DNA of 64,000 bases, from positions 3,410,001 to 3,474,000 of the forward strand of contig NZ_JAUSZL010000002.1 of the NCBI RefSeq assembly GCF_030817535.1, given 5' to 3'. Below, piece after piece: positions 1 through 7,653 of this stretch (its first letter is position 1; every line of letters starts with the position of its first letter). The translations under genes were made by a program, and so were the position numbers. The notes beneath the pieces were generated by a model. It saw nothing but the letters and a program-made list of their open reading frames with translations, searched no databases and was not told the DNA's origin. This stretch comes from Streptomyces sp. V3I8 (lineage in GTDB: Bacteria; Actinomycetota; Actinomycetes; Streptomycetales; Streptomycetaceae).

Positions 1-664
1 TCTGCGTCCGCGACGGCGTACGCGTCACACCGGCGGACGTCACCGCGCGGGTACGCGGCTCTTCGTGCGAGGGTCGCTGCGGGGGGACCGAACTCAGCGA
101 GCCCGCAGATTCCGGATCCGCGCCGAGCAGCTCCGCGAGGCGTTTGAGACCGCGGTGCGCCGCCGTGCGGACGGCGCCGGGCCGTTTGCCGAGGGTGTCC
201 GCGGCGGTCTTCGCGTCGAGGCCGACGACGACGCGCAGCACGACGGCCTCCGCCTGGTCCTGCGGGAGCTGGGCGATGAGGGAGAGGGTGCGGCCGGTGG
301 CGAGGGCCTCGATGGCCTCGCCCGCGGTGTCGGACTCGGCCGCCCTGCCGGTGAGTTCGGTCTCGTCGCCGCCTATGGCGGGGCGCCGGCCGCGCATGCG
401 GATGTGGTCGAGCGCGCGGTTGCGGGCTATCCGGGCCGCCCACCCGCGGAACCGGTCCGCGTCCCCGCTGAACCGCTCCAGGTCCCGGGCTATCTGCAGC
501 CAGGCCTCGGACGTCACGTCCTCGGCGTCCGGATCGCCGACCAGTGTCCTCACGTACCCCAGGAGCCGTGGATGCACGGCTCGGTACACAGTCCGGAACG
601 CGGTCTCGTCCCCGTACTGTGCGGCAAGCACCGCGGCGGTCAGCTCCGCGTCGTCCCCCAGCAC
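1..664 (-). CDS. ECF-type RNA polymerase sigma factor (3' end beyond window)
   Basis: The reverse strand stays open from about 766 to base 1, so the C-terminal end lies outside the window. The product shows a sigma region 2 (LLGYVRTLVG, DAEDVTSEAWLQIARDL, RFRGWAARIARNRALDHIR) and a region 4 helix-turn-helix (LPQDQAEAVVLRVVVGLD, LGKRPGAVRTAAHRGLKRL). It should direct RNA polymerase to a small promoter set. I place the start at the GTG at 664, which has AAGGGG just upstream; an in-frame ATG at 766 is the alternative. It is clearly related to the sigma factor at 1863-2453, sharing the RPGAVRTAAHRGLKRLA block exactly, so the two look like a local duplication. Confidence 0.85.
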   Translation of the reverse strand, partial: MLGDDAELTAAVLAAQYGDETAFRTVYRAVHPRLLGYVRTLVGDPDAEDVTSEAWLQIARDLERFSGDADRFRGWAARIARNRALDHIRMRGRRPAIGGDETELTGRAAESDTAGEAIEALATGRTLSLIAQLPQDQAEAVVLRVVVGLDAKTAADTLGKRPGAVRTAAHRGLKRLAELLGADPESAGSLSSVPPQRPSHEEPRTRAVTSAGVTRTPSRTQ

Positions 665-1044
665 CGCGCCCCTTATTGCGCCCAGCCGGCGCCGCTCTCG
701 CGGACCGGGCCCTCTGCGTCGTGGCCTCTCGATCGGTCGATCGACGGTTGCGGTCCTGCCCCGCATCCGGCGCGAAATGCACGTTACGGCTTGAAACCGG
801 GGCGCGTCCACGTCCGTACAATGTGCAACTAACTCGTTGCGGCGTGGGTGTGACACAAAACGCACCGTCGGCGCTGAGGAGAGTACGGGCCGCCGCGCGG
901 CCCGTGCCGCGCGACGGCCGGGGCCTCTCCTGTGGGGGGTGGCGGCTCCGGCCGTTGCCATCGGCGGCCGTTGCCATCGGCGCGAGCGCCCGCCCCGCGG
1001 TTTTGGCCGCCTGTGCTCCGGGCGCTCCTCCCGCTCGCCGCGTC
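665..1044. other. Intergenic region with possible terminator hairpin
   Basis: No convincing gene. A 9-bp stem with a 3-nt loop (ACGGGCCGC/GCGGCCCGT, 885-905) lies about 140 bp downstream of the minus-strand stop at 1045 and could end transcription of the sigma/membrane-protein pair. The promoter of the sigma gene ending at base 1 should also lie here, but I cannot pick a clear -35/-10. Confidence 0.35.
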
Positions 1045-1866
1045 CTACGTGTTCTTCGGGTCCTTCGTGGCTCCCTTGCCGCCGGAGGACTTCGAAACTT
1101 TGGCCGGTTTACTCGGCTTGATGTCGCCGGTGTCCTTCTTCTCCTTCTTCTCCTTTTCCTTCTTCTCCTTCTTCTCCGTCGAGCCGTTCGACGCCTTCGC
1201 CTTCTTGGGCTCCTTCGACTTCTTGGCCTTCTTGGGCTCCTTCAACTGAGCGGCGCAGTAGGCCTCGACGTCGTCCGCGCCGCCCGCGGCCCGGATCAGG
1301 CGCTGCCAGGCGGCCGGGTCGAGGACCTTGCCGTTCTTCCCGGCGGACTCGTACGCGCGGCAGTGCGCCTCGGTGTCCTGCGCGGCGGCGGGGCGGTCGG
1401 AGGAACCGCCGGGACCGCCGGTGGTTCCCGGCGCGGACGGGCCGGGCGTACCGGTACCGGCGCCGGGGCGGGGACCGGCCGGGGCGCTGCTCGACGGCCG
1501 GGGCCGGTCCCGCCCGGCCCCCTCGTGGTGTGCCCCCATGCCCGGGATGCCCGGGCCGATGGCCGCGAAGGCCACCCCGCCGAGCGCCGCGCCCGCCGCC
1601 AGTGCGACCAGCGTCGTCCGCACCGGCCACCCGCGGCGCCGCTCCCCGGCGGGCCGCCAGTCGTCCCGCCGCCGCGTCCGGACCGCCCCGTGCGTTCCCC
1701 GGTCCCGCGCCCGCCGGAACGCGGCGAGCGCCCGTTCCTCGGCTCCGGGGTCCACCGCGCCGTCGCGCACGGCGCCGGCGAGCAGTGCGGCGAGGCGGGA
1801 GCCGTCGTCCTGCTGTCCACCCATGTCCGAGTCCGCCTCGCCGGCCGAGCGCCGCTCGTCCTTCAT
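1045..1866 (-). CDS. Single-pass membrane protein coupled to sigma factor (possible anti-sigma)
   Basis: Hypothetical protein of 273 residues. Residues 1-95 are a charged, probably cytoplasmic domain rich in Arg and Ala. A single transmembrane helix follows (around VRTTLVALAAGAALGGVAFAAIG, about 83-105). The outside part has a Pro/Gly/Ser linker, a short Cys-containing segment and a strongly basic Lys/Glu tail (KKEKKEKEKKEKK-type). Its ATG overlaps the TGA of the sigma gene by four bases (1863-1866), so the two are translationally coupled. That position, plus the one-TM layout, suggests an anti-sigma or sigma-sensing role; no zinc-binding anti-sigma motif (HxxxCxxC) is visible, so this is inference from context. 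Confidence 0.7.
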   Translation of the reverse strand: MKDERRSAGEADSDMGGQQDDGSRLAALLAGAVRDGAVDPGAEERALAAFRRARDRGTHGAVRTRRRDDWRPAGERRRGWPVRTTLVALAAGAALGGVAFAAIGPGIPGMGAHHEGAGRDRPRPSSSAPAGPRPGAGTGTPGPSAPGTTGGPGGSSDRPAAAQDTEAHCRAYESAGKNGKVLDPAAWQRLIRAAGGADDVEAYCAAQLKEPKKAKKSKEPKKAKASNGSTEKKEKKEKEKKEKKDTGDIKPSKPAKVSKSSGGKGATKDPKNT

Positions 1867-2453
1867 CCCGACTCCCCCGGCGTCCTGGGCACGTCATCCG
1901 TCACAGCATCGGCCCCGAGGTGCCGGGCCAGGCGCTTGAGGCCCCGGTGGGCGGCGGTGCGTACCGCGCCGGGGCGTTTGCCGAGGACACGCGCGGCCGT
2001 GGGACCGTCGAGGCCCACGACGACCCGCAGCAGCACGGCCTCCGCCTGGTCGCGCGGCAGGCCCGCCAGCAGTTCCAGGGCGCGGTCCGTCCCGAGGGAC
2101 TCCAGGGCCTGGTCCTCCGTGCTGTGCGCGGCGGGCAGGCCGAGCAGGTCCTGTTCGACCCCGGAGGCCCGCGGCCGCACCTTCTGCCGCCGCAGGTGGT
2201 CGAGGGCCCGGTGCCGGGCGATGGTCGCGGTCCAGCCGCGGAACCCCGCCCCGTCACCGCGGAACCGTCCCAGGTCCCGGGCCACCTCCAGCCAGGTGTC
2301 CGAGGCCACGTCCTCCGCCTCGGCGCCGACCAGCCCCCGCAGGTACCCGAGGAGTCCCGGCTGCACGATCCGGTAGGCGACCGCGAAGGCCGCCTCGTCC
2401 CCCTGCTGCGCCCGCGCGACGGCCGCGCCCAGGTCCCCGTCGGACGACCGCAC
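1863..2453 (-). CDS. ECF-type RNA polymerase sigma factor
   Basis: A 196-residue sigma-70 family protein with region 2 near residues 12-85 (LLGYLRGLVG, AEDVASDTWLEVARDL, FRGWTATIARHRALDHLRR) and region 4 near 120-175 (LPRDQAEAVLLRVVVGLD, LGKRPGAVRTAAHRGLKRLARHL). Regions 1 and 3 are absent, as in ECF factors. The reading frame is open upstream to 2570, but the GTG at 2453 has GGAAGGGGGG nine bases upstream and starts at the expected domain boundary. It overlaps the downstream membrane protein by four bases. It is a paralogue of the sigma factor at the left edge, separated from it only by that membrane-protein gene. Confidence 0.88.
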   Translation of the reverse strand: MRSSDGDLGAAVARAQQGDEAAFAVAYRIVQPGLLGYLRGLVGAEAEDVASDTWLEVARDLGRFRGDGAGFRGWTATIARHRALDHLRRQKVRPRASGVEQDLLGLPAAHSTEDQALESLGTDRALELLAGLPRDQAEAVLLRVVVGLDGPTAARVLGKRPGAVRTAAHRGLKRLARHLGADAVTDDVPRTPGESG

Positions 2454-2566
2454 GCGACGGGACCCCCCTTCCCTGGCCGACCCGAATGCGCACTCCCGGT
2501 GCCGCGACGGACACCACGAGTGATCACACGCCTTCAAGGTCATCTGCGCCTGACGGTGCGGAAACG

Positions 2567-3085
2567 TCACAGCCCGTCAGGCGTGCCGTCCGTCCGCGCG
2601 CATCCGGGGAGCCCGCTCCGCGCCCGCCCGTGCAGTTGGAGGTAGAGGGTGCGTAACGACTCCCGCTCCCCCGCCTCGAACCGCTTCACGACCTTGCCCA
2701 GCGGGTTCCACACCCGCCCGTCCGGCATCCGTACGCCCACCGGCTGCCCGAACAACTCCCGCTGCCCCTGGTCGAACTCGACCCACGCCGCGCCGGCCCG
2801 CCGCACCAGCACCTCCCCCGCGTACACCCCGAGTCCGAACAGCACGTGTCCCACGGCCGTGCGGTCCCGGCCGCTCCTGCGCAGCCCGTCGACGATGAAG
2901 TCGACGACGCGCAGGCTCGCGACGGAGTAGTCCAGCGGCAGCCGGCTGCGCGCCGTGACGTCCCGTACGAACTGTGCCGCGTGCTGCCGCATCCGCAGGT
3001 CCGCCGACAGCCCGCGGACCGCGCGCGGGCGCTTTTCCGGCTCCGCGTCCGGTTCCGCGTCCGACTTCGCGCTCGTCCTTCCCAC
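2567..3085 (-). CDS. Conserved hypothetical protein
   Basis: A 172-residue soluble protein with no signal peptide or transmembrane helix. The first 25 residues are charged and low in complexity; a folded part follows (SVASLRVVDFIVDGLRR, VLFGLGVYAGEVLVRRAGAAWVEF). The GTG at 3085 is preceded by GGGGG at a good distance. The alternating helix/strand pattern and the GEVLVR..GAAW motif resemble small actinobacterial DUF proteins, but I do not recognise the family and assign no function. It is transcribed toward the sigma gene with a 113-bp gap. Third-position GC fits a real gene. Confidence 0.7.
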   Translation of the reverse strand: MGRTSAKSDAEPDAEPEKRPRAVRGLSADLRMRQHAAQFVRDVTARSRLPLDYSVASLRVVDFIVDGLRRSGRDRTAVGHVLFGLGVYAGEVLVRRAGAAWVEFDQGQRELFGQPVGVRMPDGRVWNPLGKVVKRFEAGERESLRTLYLQLHGRARSGLPGCARTDGTPDGL

Positions 3086-3220
3086 CGCTCACGCCCCCTT
3101 GCCCGGTCACGTCCGGCCGCCAGAGCCACGGCCGCTCCGCAACACCAAGCGGACGGACCGTCCCGGACATCACACGTCGGCACAGTGACAAAGGTCATGC
3201 GGGACAACACCGGAACCCGT

Positions 3221-3248
3221 ACAACCATTCGCCCCCGCGAAGCGTCTT
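3221..3248 (+). promoter_or_regulatory. Candidate ECF (SigE-like) promoter of the amidase gene
   Basis: ACAACC at 3221-3226 and CGTCTT at 3243-3248 are separated by exactly 16 bp. AACC plus CGTC at this spacing is the usual shape of ECF promoters that drive envelope-stress genes in actinobacteria. It reads into the amidase gene and would give an untranslated leader of about 135 nt. The sigma factor involved cannot be told from sequence. Confidence 0.55.
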
Positions 3249-3271
3249 GTCCTGGTTGGGGTGATGTACCG

Positions 3272-3347
3272 CACACCTGTGTCGGGTGATGTTCGGCGCG
3301 GACATGACGCTGAATGAGAAGCCACCCCTGTGCCGGGTGGGTTTTTT
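3272..3347 (+). promoter_or_regulatory. Leader with duplicated 17-mer and intrinsic terminator (possible attenuator)
   Basis: Between the promoter and the amidase start, a CCACCC/GGGTGG stem (3322-3327 with 3335-3340, 7-nt loop) is followed by T6 at 3342-3347, a textbook intrinsic terminator. Its 17-base core (CACCCCTGTGCCGGGTG, 3323-3339) is repeated 51 bp earlier as CACACCTGTGTCGGGTG (3272-3288), matching at 15 of 17 positions. The right arm of the first copy (GGGTG, 3284-3288) can pair with the left arm of the second (CACCC, 3323-3327), which would open the terminator. That is the geometry of an attenuator. It could instead end a short upstream transcript. Confidence 0.5.
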
Positions 3348-3377
3348 GTTGAGGTCTTTCCAGTTGAGGTCTTTCTA
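3348..3377 (+). repeat. 15-bp tandem duplication
   Basis: GTTGAGGTCTTTCCA (3348-3362) is followed directly by GTTGAGGTCTTTCTA (3363-3377), differing at one base. It sits between the T-tract of the leader terminator and the amidase start, and each copy carries a GAGG that could act in ribosome binding. Confidence 0.8.
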
Positions 3378-3389
3378 GGGGTGGGGTAT

Positions 3390-6182
3390 TTGAGTCGCCG
3401 GACGACCCATGCGTACAAACCGCTGAGCATGAAGCGGCGGGCGTGGCTGACGATCGGGGCCGTGGTCCTGGGCGGGGCGGGCGCCGTGACGTACGCCGTC
3501 GCGAACCCGAGTGACGGTCCGTCGGCCGACGCCGCGCGCACCAAGCGGTCCGTGAAGGTGCACGAGCTCACGATGGAGAGCGCCGGCACCGGCCGCCGCG
3601 AGGTCGGGCGGACGAGCACGCGGCAGTTCTCGCTGCTCGGCATCTCCTGGACCGGAGCGAAGACCGAACTCGACGGCACCGCCCAGGTCCGGACCCGGGC
3701 CCTCGGCACGGGCGGGTGGACCGGCTGGCAGAACCTGGACCTGGAACCGCACCCGGTCGACCAGGCGGAGCCGGGCGCGGAGGAGGCGCGCGGCGCGTCC
3801 GATCCGCTGTGGGTCGGCCCGAGCGACGGTGTCGAGGCCCGGGTCGTGGCCGCGGGGGGCGCCTCTTCCGGGCTGCCCGAGGGACTCGAACTCGCCCTCG
3901 TGGACCCGGGCGTGACCTCGGCCGAGGCGAGGAACAAGGCGCTGGGCACGTCCGCGGGCACCCCCACGGCCGCGGCTGCCTCCACGGCTGCCTCCCTGAC
4001 CAACGCCGCCTTCGTCGCCGAGGACCCGACCGGCTCCGCGCAACCGGCGGATCCGACGGGCGCGGCCCCCGACTCCCCCTCCCCGGCCGCGCCGGAGCCG
4101 ACGAGCGCCGGGCCGGCGAGCAGCGCTCCGGCGGAGCCGGCGGGCAGCACCCCGGCGAGCGCGCCGGAGAGCACCCCGGCCTCCCCGACGCCCGCCCCGG
4201 TGCCGTCCCCGCCGCCGTCCACCGTGACGCAGCCCGTGATCGTCCCCCGCGCCCAGTGGGGCGCCGACGAGTCGACGGTCAAGGACCCGCCGGAGTACGT
4301 CGAGAAGGTCAGCGCGGTCTTCGTGCACCACACGGTCGGCACGAACGACTACAGCTGCGCCGAGTCCCCGGCGCTGGTGCGCGGCATCATGGCGTACCAC
4401 GTGCAGGCCGAGCAGTGGAACGACATCGGCTACAACTTCCTGGTCGACAAGTGCGGCCGGGTCTTCGAGGGCCGCGGGGGCGGCATCGACCTGCCGGTGC
4501 GCGGTGCCCACACGTACGGCTTCAACGGCGACTCGGCCGGCATCGCCGTCCTCGGCGACTTCGAGGGCGCCGCGGCGACCGCCACCACCCCGGCGAAGGC
4601 CGCGGGCAGGCCGACCCGGGCCGCCCTGGAGTCCGTGGCGCGGGTCGCCGCGTGGAAGCTCGGCCAGTACGGCGGCGACCCGAGCGGCAAGGTCACGCTG
4701 ACCGCCGCCGCCGACACCGGCGTGTGGAAGGCGGGCGAGCAGGCCACGCTGAACACCGTCTCCGGCCACCGCGACGGCTTCGCCACCGAGTGCCCCGGCA
4801 AGAACCTGTACGCGAAGCTCGGCGAGATCCGCCGGTACGCCTCCAGCCCGGCCAGGAACTCCGCAGTCCCGACCGCCGACTTCAACGGTGACGGCATCAG
4901 CGATCTCGTCGCCGGCACGCCCGAGCAGGGCAGCGGCTGGCTCACCCTCGTGCCCGGCGGTCTGAACGGCCCCGTGTCCGCCGCCAGGGTGAAGCTCAAC
5001 CAGGGCACCGCCAACGTGCCCGGAGCCGCCGAGTCCGGCGACCGGTGGGGCGCGGCCACGGCCGTGGGCGACATCAACGGCGACGGCTACGCGGACATCG
5101 CGATCGGCGCCCCCGGCGAGGACGACACGACCGGTCACAAGGACCGCGGCGCGGTGACGATCCTGTACGGCCCGAAGTTCGACCTCGGCGCCGACACCAT
5201 GGCGCTGGGCGACGACTACGAGCCGGCCGGCGCGCGGTTCGGCGCGACGGTCGCGGTCGGCGACTTCAACGCCGACGGCAAGGCGGACGTCTTCACGGCG
5301 GCCACCGGCACGGGCGGCAACTGGGCGGCCCGGTTCGACGACGGCCACGAGGTCGCCGGCGACCTCACCTCCGCCGACGGCGCCCTCTCCTACGCGGACG
5401 CCGCCACCGGCGACTTCAACCGGGACGGCTACGCGGACGTGGCGCTCACGTACCTCGACCAGTCCGGCGCCGGCAAGGTGACCTGGTTCAAGGGCTCCAG
5501 GTCCCTCGGCCTGGCGAAGGTGTCCACGCTCTCCGTGAAGGGCGGCCGTTCCCTCGCCGCGGGCGACGTCAACGGCAACGGCTACGACGACATCGTCATC
5601 GGCCAGCCGTACACCGCCGAGTCCGGCGCCAAGGCGGGCGGCCAGGTCACGGTGGTGCCGGGCACCTCCACCGGCTTCACCACCACCGGGATGACGACGG
5701 TCCACCAGGGCACCGCGGGCGTCGAGGGCGCCGCCGAGTCGGGCGACGCGATGGGCTGGTCGGTCTCGACCGGCGACTTCAACGCCGACGGTTACGCGGA
5801 CGTCCTCACCGGCGCCCCGAACGAGGACATCACCCGCAGCGGCGCCAACAGGGCCGACGCGGGCGCGGTCTGGCTGCTCAAGGGCGCCTCGGCCGGTCTC
5901 ACGGGCACCGGCTCGCTCTCCTTCTCCCAGGACACGGCCGGTGTGCCGGGCTCCACCGAGAAGAACGACCGGCTCGGCACCTCCGTCTCGCTGACGGACG
6001 TCTCCGGGCACGGCCGGGCGCACCTGCTCATCGGCGCCGAGGGCGAGGACGCGTACAACGGCACGCTCCTCCACCTGCCGAGCACGGCCTCGGGCGTCTC
6101 CGTCGCCGGCTCGGCGTACTACGGCGTCACCCAGCTGGGCACGGCGACGGGGGCACGGCTGGGGCAGGTCCTGACCCCGTAG
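3390..6182 (+). CDS. Secreted PGRP-type N-acetylmuramoyl-L-alanine amidase with FG-GAP repeats
   Basis: A cell-wall hydrolase of about 930 residues expected to cut between MurNAc and L-alanine outside the cell. An N-terminal signal segment (MKRRAWLTIGAVVLGG) is followed by a long Ala/Pro/Ser/Thr linker. The amidase_2/PGRP domain then runs from VIVPRAQWGADES to ECPGKNLYAKLGEIRRY, with the zinc-type residues in FVHHTVG and SGHRDGFATECPG and the IGYNFLVD strand. The C-terminal half has about seven FG-GAP/VCBS repeats (GDFNADGYADV, GDINGDGYADIAIG) forming a probable beta-propeller. The start is uncertain: the TTG at 3390 has GGGGTGGGG upstream, a GTG lies at 3381, and the ATG at 3429 begins the signal peptide but lacks a ribosome site. 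Confidence 0.9.
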   Translation: MSRRTTHAYKPLSMKRRAWLTIGAVVLGGAGAVTYAVANPSDGPSADAARTKRSVKVHELTMESAGTGRREVGRTSTRQFSLLGISWTGAKTELDGTAQVRTRALGTGGWTGWQNLDLEPHPVDQAEPGAEEARGASDPLWVGPSDGVEARVVAAGGASSGLPEGLELALVDPGVTSAEARNKALGTSAGTPTAAAASTAASLTNAAFVAEDPTGSAQPADPTGAAPDSPSPAAPEPTSAGPASSAPAEPAGSTPASAPESTPASPTPAPVPSPPPSTVTQPVIVPRAQWGADESTVKDPPEYVEKVSAVFVHHTVGTNDYSCAESPALVRGIMAYHVQAEQWNDIGYNFLVDKCGRVFEGRGGGIDLPVRGAHTYGFNGDSAGIAVLGDFEGAAATATTPAKAAGRPTRAALESVARVAAWKLGQYGGDPSGKVTLTAAADTGVWKAGEQATLNTVSGHRDGFATECPGKNLYAKLGEIRRYASSPARNSAVPTADFNGDGISDLVAGTPEQGSGWLTLVPGGLNGPVSAARVKLNQGTANVPGAAESGDRWGAATAVGDINGDGYADIAIGAPGEDDTTGHKDRGAVTILYGPKFDLGADTMALGDDYEPAGARFGATVAVGDFNADGKADVFTAATGTGGNWAARFDDGHEVAGDLTSADGALSYADAATGDFNRDGYADVALTYLDQSGAGKVTWFKGSRSLGLAKVSTLSVKGGRSLAAGDVNGNGYDDIVIGQPYTAESGAKAGGQVTVVPGTSTGFTTTGMTTVHQGTAGVEGAAESGDAMGWSVSTGDFNADGYADVLTGAPNEDITRSGANRADAGAVWLLKGASAGLTGTGSLSFSQDTAGVPGSTEKNDRLGTSVSLTDVSGHGRAHLLIGAEGEDAYNGTLLHLPSTASGVSVAGSAYYGVTQLGTATGARLGQVLTP

Positions 6183-6205
6183 GCACCCGTACCGCGCACG
6201 GCATG

Positions 6206-6246
6206 CGGAAGGCCGGGCCCTGTTCCGTACGGGGCCCGGCCTTCCG
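6206..6246. terminator. Bidirectional hairpin terminator
   Basis: Perfect 15-bp inverted repeat (CGGAAGGCCGGGCCC pairing with GGGCCCGGCCTTCCG) around an 11-nt loop. It lies between the convergent amidase gene and the minus-strand gene at 6277-6927. Confidence 0.85.
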
Positions 6247-6276
6247 TGTATGTGTGTGTAGGGGGGTGCCGGGTGT

Positions 6277-6927
6277 TCAGACGCGTCCGCGGGCCCGCCG
6301 GGACACCACGGCGCGCAGCACGCGCCGGCCCTCGGTGGTGAGCTCGCGCGCCTGGCGCAGGCCGGCCGGGCCGTGGGCCGACACCACTTCGAGGACGCCG
6401 ATCTGGCGCCGCAGTTCGGCCGCGACGAGCGGCGACATGTCCCGCGCACGGTCCTCGCGCCAGGCGGTCACCGAGGGCACCGCGCCGGGTCCGGCACCGG
6501 GCGCGGCACCCGGGGTGGCACCGGCCGAGCCGTCGAGGAGCCGGTGGATCCGCAGTGCGCCGACCGAGCAGGCGTCGGACCACGCGCGCAGACCGCCGCC
6601 GGTCCGCTCGACGGGGGCGGCGCCGAGCATGCGGTGCGCCAGGGCGACGGCCTCCCCCTCGGCCGACCCGTCGCCCCCGGCGGACGCGTCGCCCTCGGCC
6701 ACCCCGGAGACGTACAGCTTGGCGCGCACCTGCTCGACTCCCTCGCCCCAGTCCCGGTCGCCCTCCCCCGGCTCGGACCCGAACTCGGCCCCGGCGAGGC
6801 TCGCCCACAGGGGGCGCAGGATCTCGTCGTCGCCGCCCAACAAGGGCACGCACCTGTCCAGGCATGCCAGACCGCCGGCCGCGAGACCCAGCTCGTCGGC
6901 CTGGCCGATCAGTTCCACCAGGCTCAT
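6277..6927 (-). CDS. Conserved hypothetical protein
   Basis: A soluble, mostly helical protein of 216 residues with no signal or membrane segment. It starts MSLVELIGQADELGLAAGG, has a Gly/Ala/Pro-rich insert in the middle (around GATPGAAPGAGPG), and ends in a basic helix (LRQARELTTEGRRVLRAVV). The ATG at 6927 has GGGAGG four bases upstream; the frame is open to 7029 but lacks a better start. I do not recognise the family. It is probably in one unit with the minus-strand gene at 7047-7562, 119 bp upstream. Confidence 0.7.
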   Translation of the reverse strand: MSLVELIGQADELGLAAGGLACLDRCVPLLGGDDEILRPLWASLAGAEFGSEPGEGDRDWGEGVEQVRAKLYVSGVAEGDASAGGDGSAEGEAVALAHRMLGAAPVERTGGGLRAWSDACSVGALRIHRLLDGSAGATPGAAPGAGPGAVPSVTAWREDRARDMSPLVAAELRRQIGVLEVVSAHGPAGLRQARELTTEGRRVLRAVVSRRARGRV

Positions 6928-7046
6928 CACGCCTCCCTCGGTGGGGCCGCCGCTGGTCGCGGAGCCCGCACTTCCCCTTACTGCGTGCACCGTGGCCGAT
7001 CCGTCACTGCGATGTGGCCGGTTCGGCACGGCGAGGTGGCCGAAAT

Positions 7047-7562
7047 CTACAGGGGGACGACCCCCAGCCGGTCCAGGAACCGGAAGAAAAGCATCTCGGC
7101 CGAGGGCTCCGCGTCCGAGGTGAACACGTCGAGGAGACGTTCCTCCGACGCGGACCGGCCCGACTCGGCGGCCCAGGCGAGGGCGCGGGCGACGGCGTCC
7201 CGCGGTTCCAGGAAGAAGTCGTCGACGGCCAGCCCGTCCTCGTTGCCGCCCAGGTAGCCGGCCATCGCGTCGCGGGCCAGACAGGCCGTCCAGGCGCCGC
7301 TGCCGGGCGCGGCCGCCTCGACGACCACGCAGTCGCTGTCCATGACGTACCCGAAGAGCGCGGGCGCGCCCGTCTCCTCGGCCAGGTCGTTCATGTTCCC
7401 CACGTCACCGGCGGCGCCCCCGGGGGCGTTCGGGTACTCCCACACCTGCCAGCCGTCGCCCGCCGTCTCGTGCAGGGTCAGGTCCGACGCGCCCGCCAGC
7501 GCGCCGAGTTCGGCGAGCGGCCGCTCGCTCCTGCCCACGACGAAATATCCCCAGTAGCCCAT
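7047..7562 (-). CDS. Conserved Streptomyces hypothetical protein (MGYWGYFVVGR family)
   Basis: A 171-residue acidic cytoplasmic protein. The ATG at 7562 follows GGGGGGAG at a good spacing, so the longer open frame to 7739 is not used. The N-terminus (GYWGYFVVGRSERPLAELGAL) and central part (WQVWEYPNAPG, GYVMDSDCVVVEA) look like a small alpha/beta domain of a kind common in Streptomyces and lacking a known role. It is followed by the minus-strand gene at 6277-6927. No function is proposed. Confidence 0.7.
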   Translation of the reverse strand: MGYWGYFVVGRSERPLAELGALAGASDLTLHETAGDGWQVWEYPNAPGGAAGDVGNMNDLAEETGAPALFGYVMDSDCVVVEAAAPGSGAWTACLARDAMAGYLGGNEDGLAVDDFFLEPRDAVARALAWAAESGRSASEERLLDVFTSDAEPSAEMLFFRFLDRLGVVPL

Positions 7563-7653
7563 GCCGCTCCCCCCGCCGTACCGTCCTCCGGCCAGCGCCG
7601 AATACACCACATACGCACGGTAGTTCGCCACCGGAACACGCAACCCGCCCCCC

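Noticed and set aside
3250..3390. ydaO-type c-di-AMP riboswitch in the amidase leader
   Set aside because: Known before some Streptomyces wall hydrolases, but none of its conserved blocks are visible here; only the duplicated hairpin is.
3375..6449. A 1024-codon minus-strand frame
   Set aside because: It is the antisense shadow of the amidase; composition is Arg/Gly/Ala-rich with no domain.
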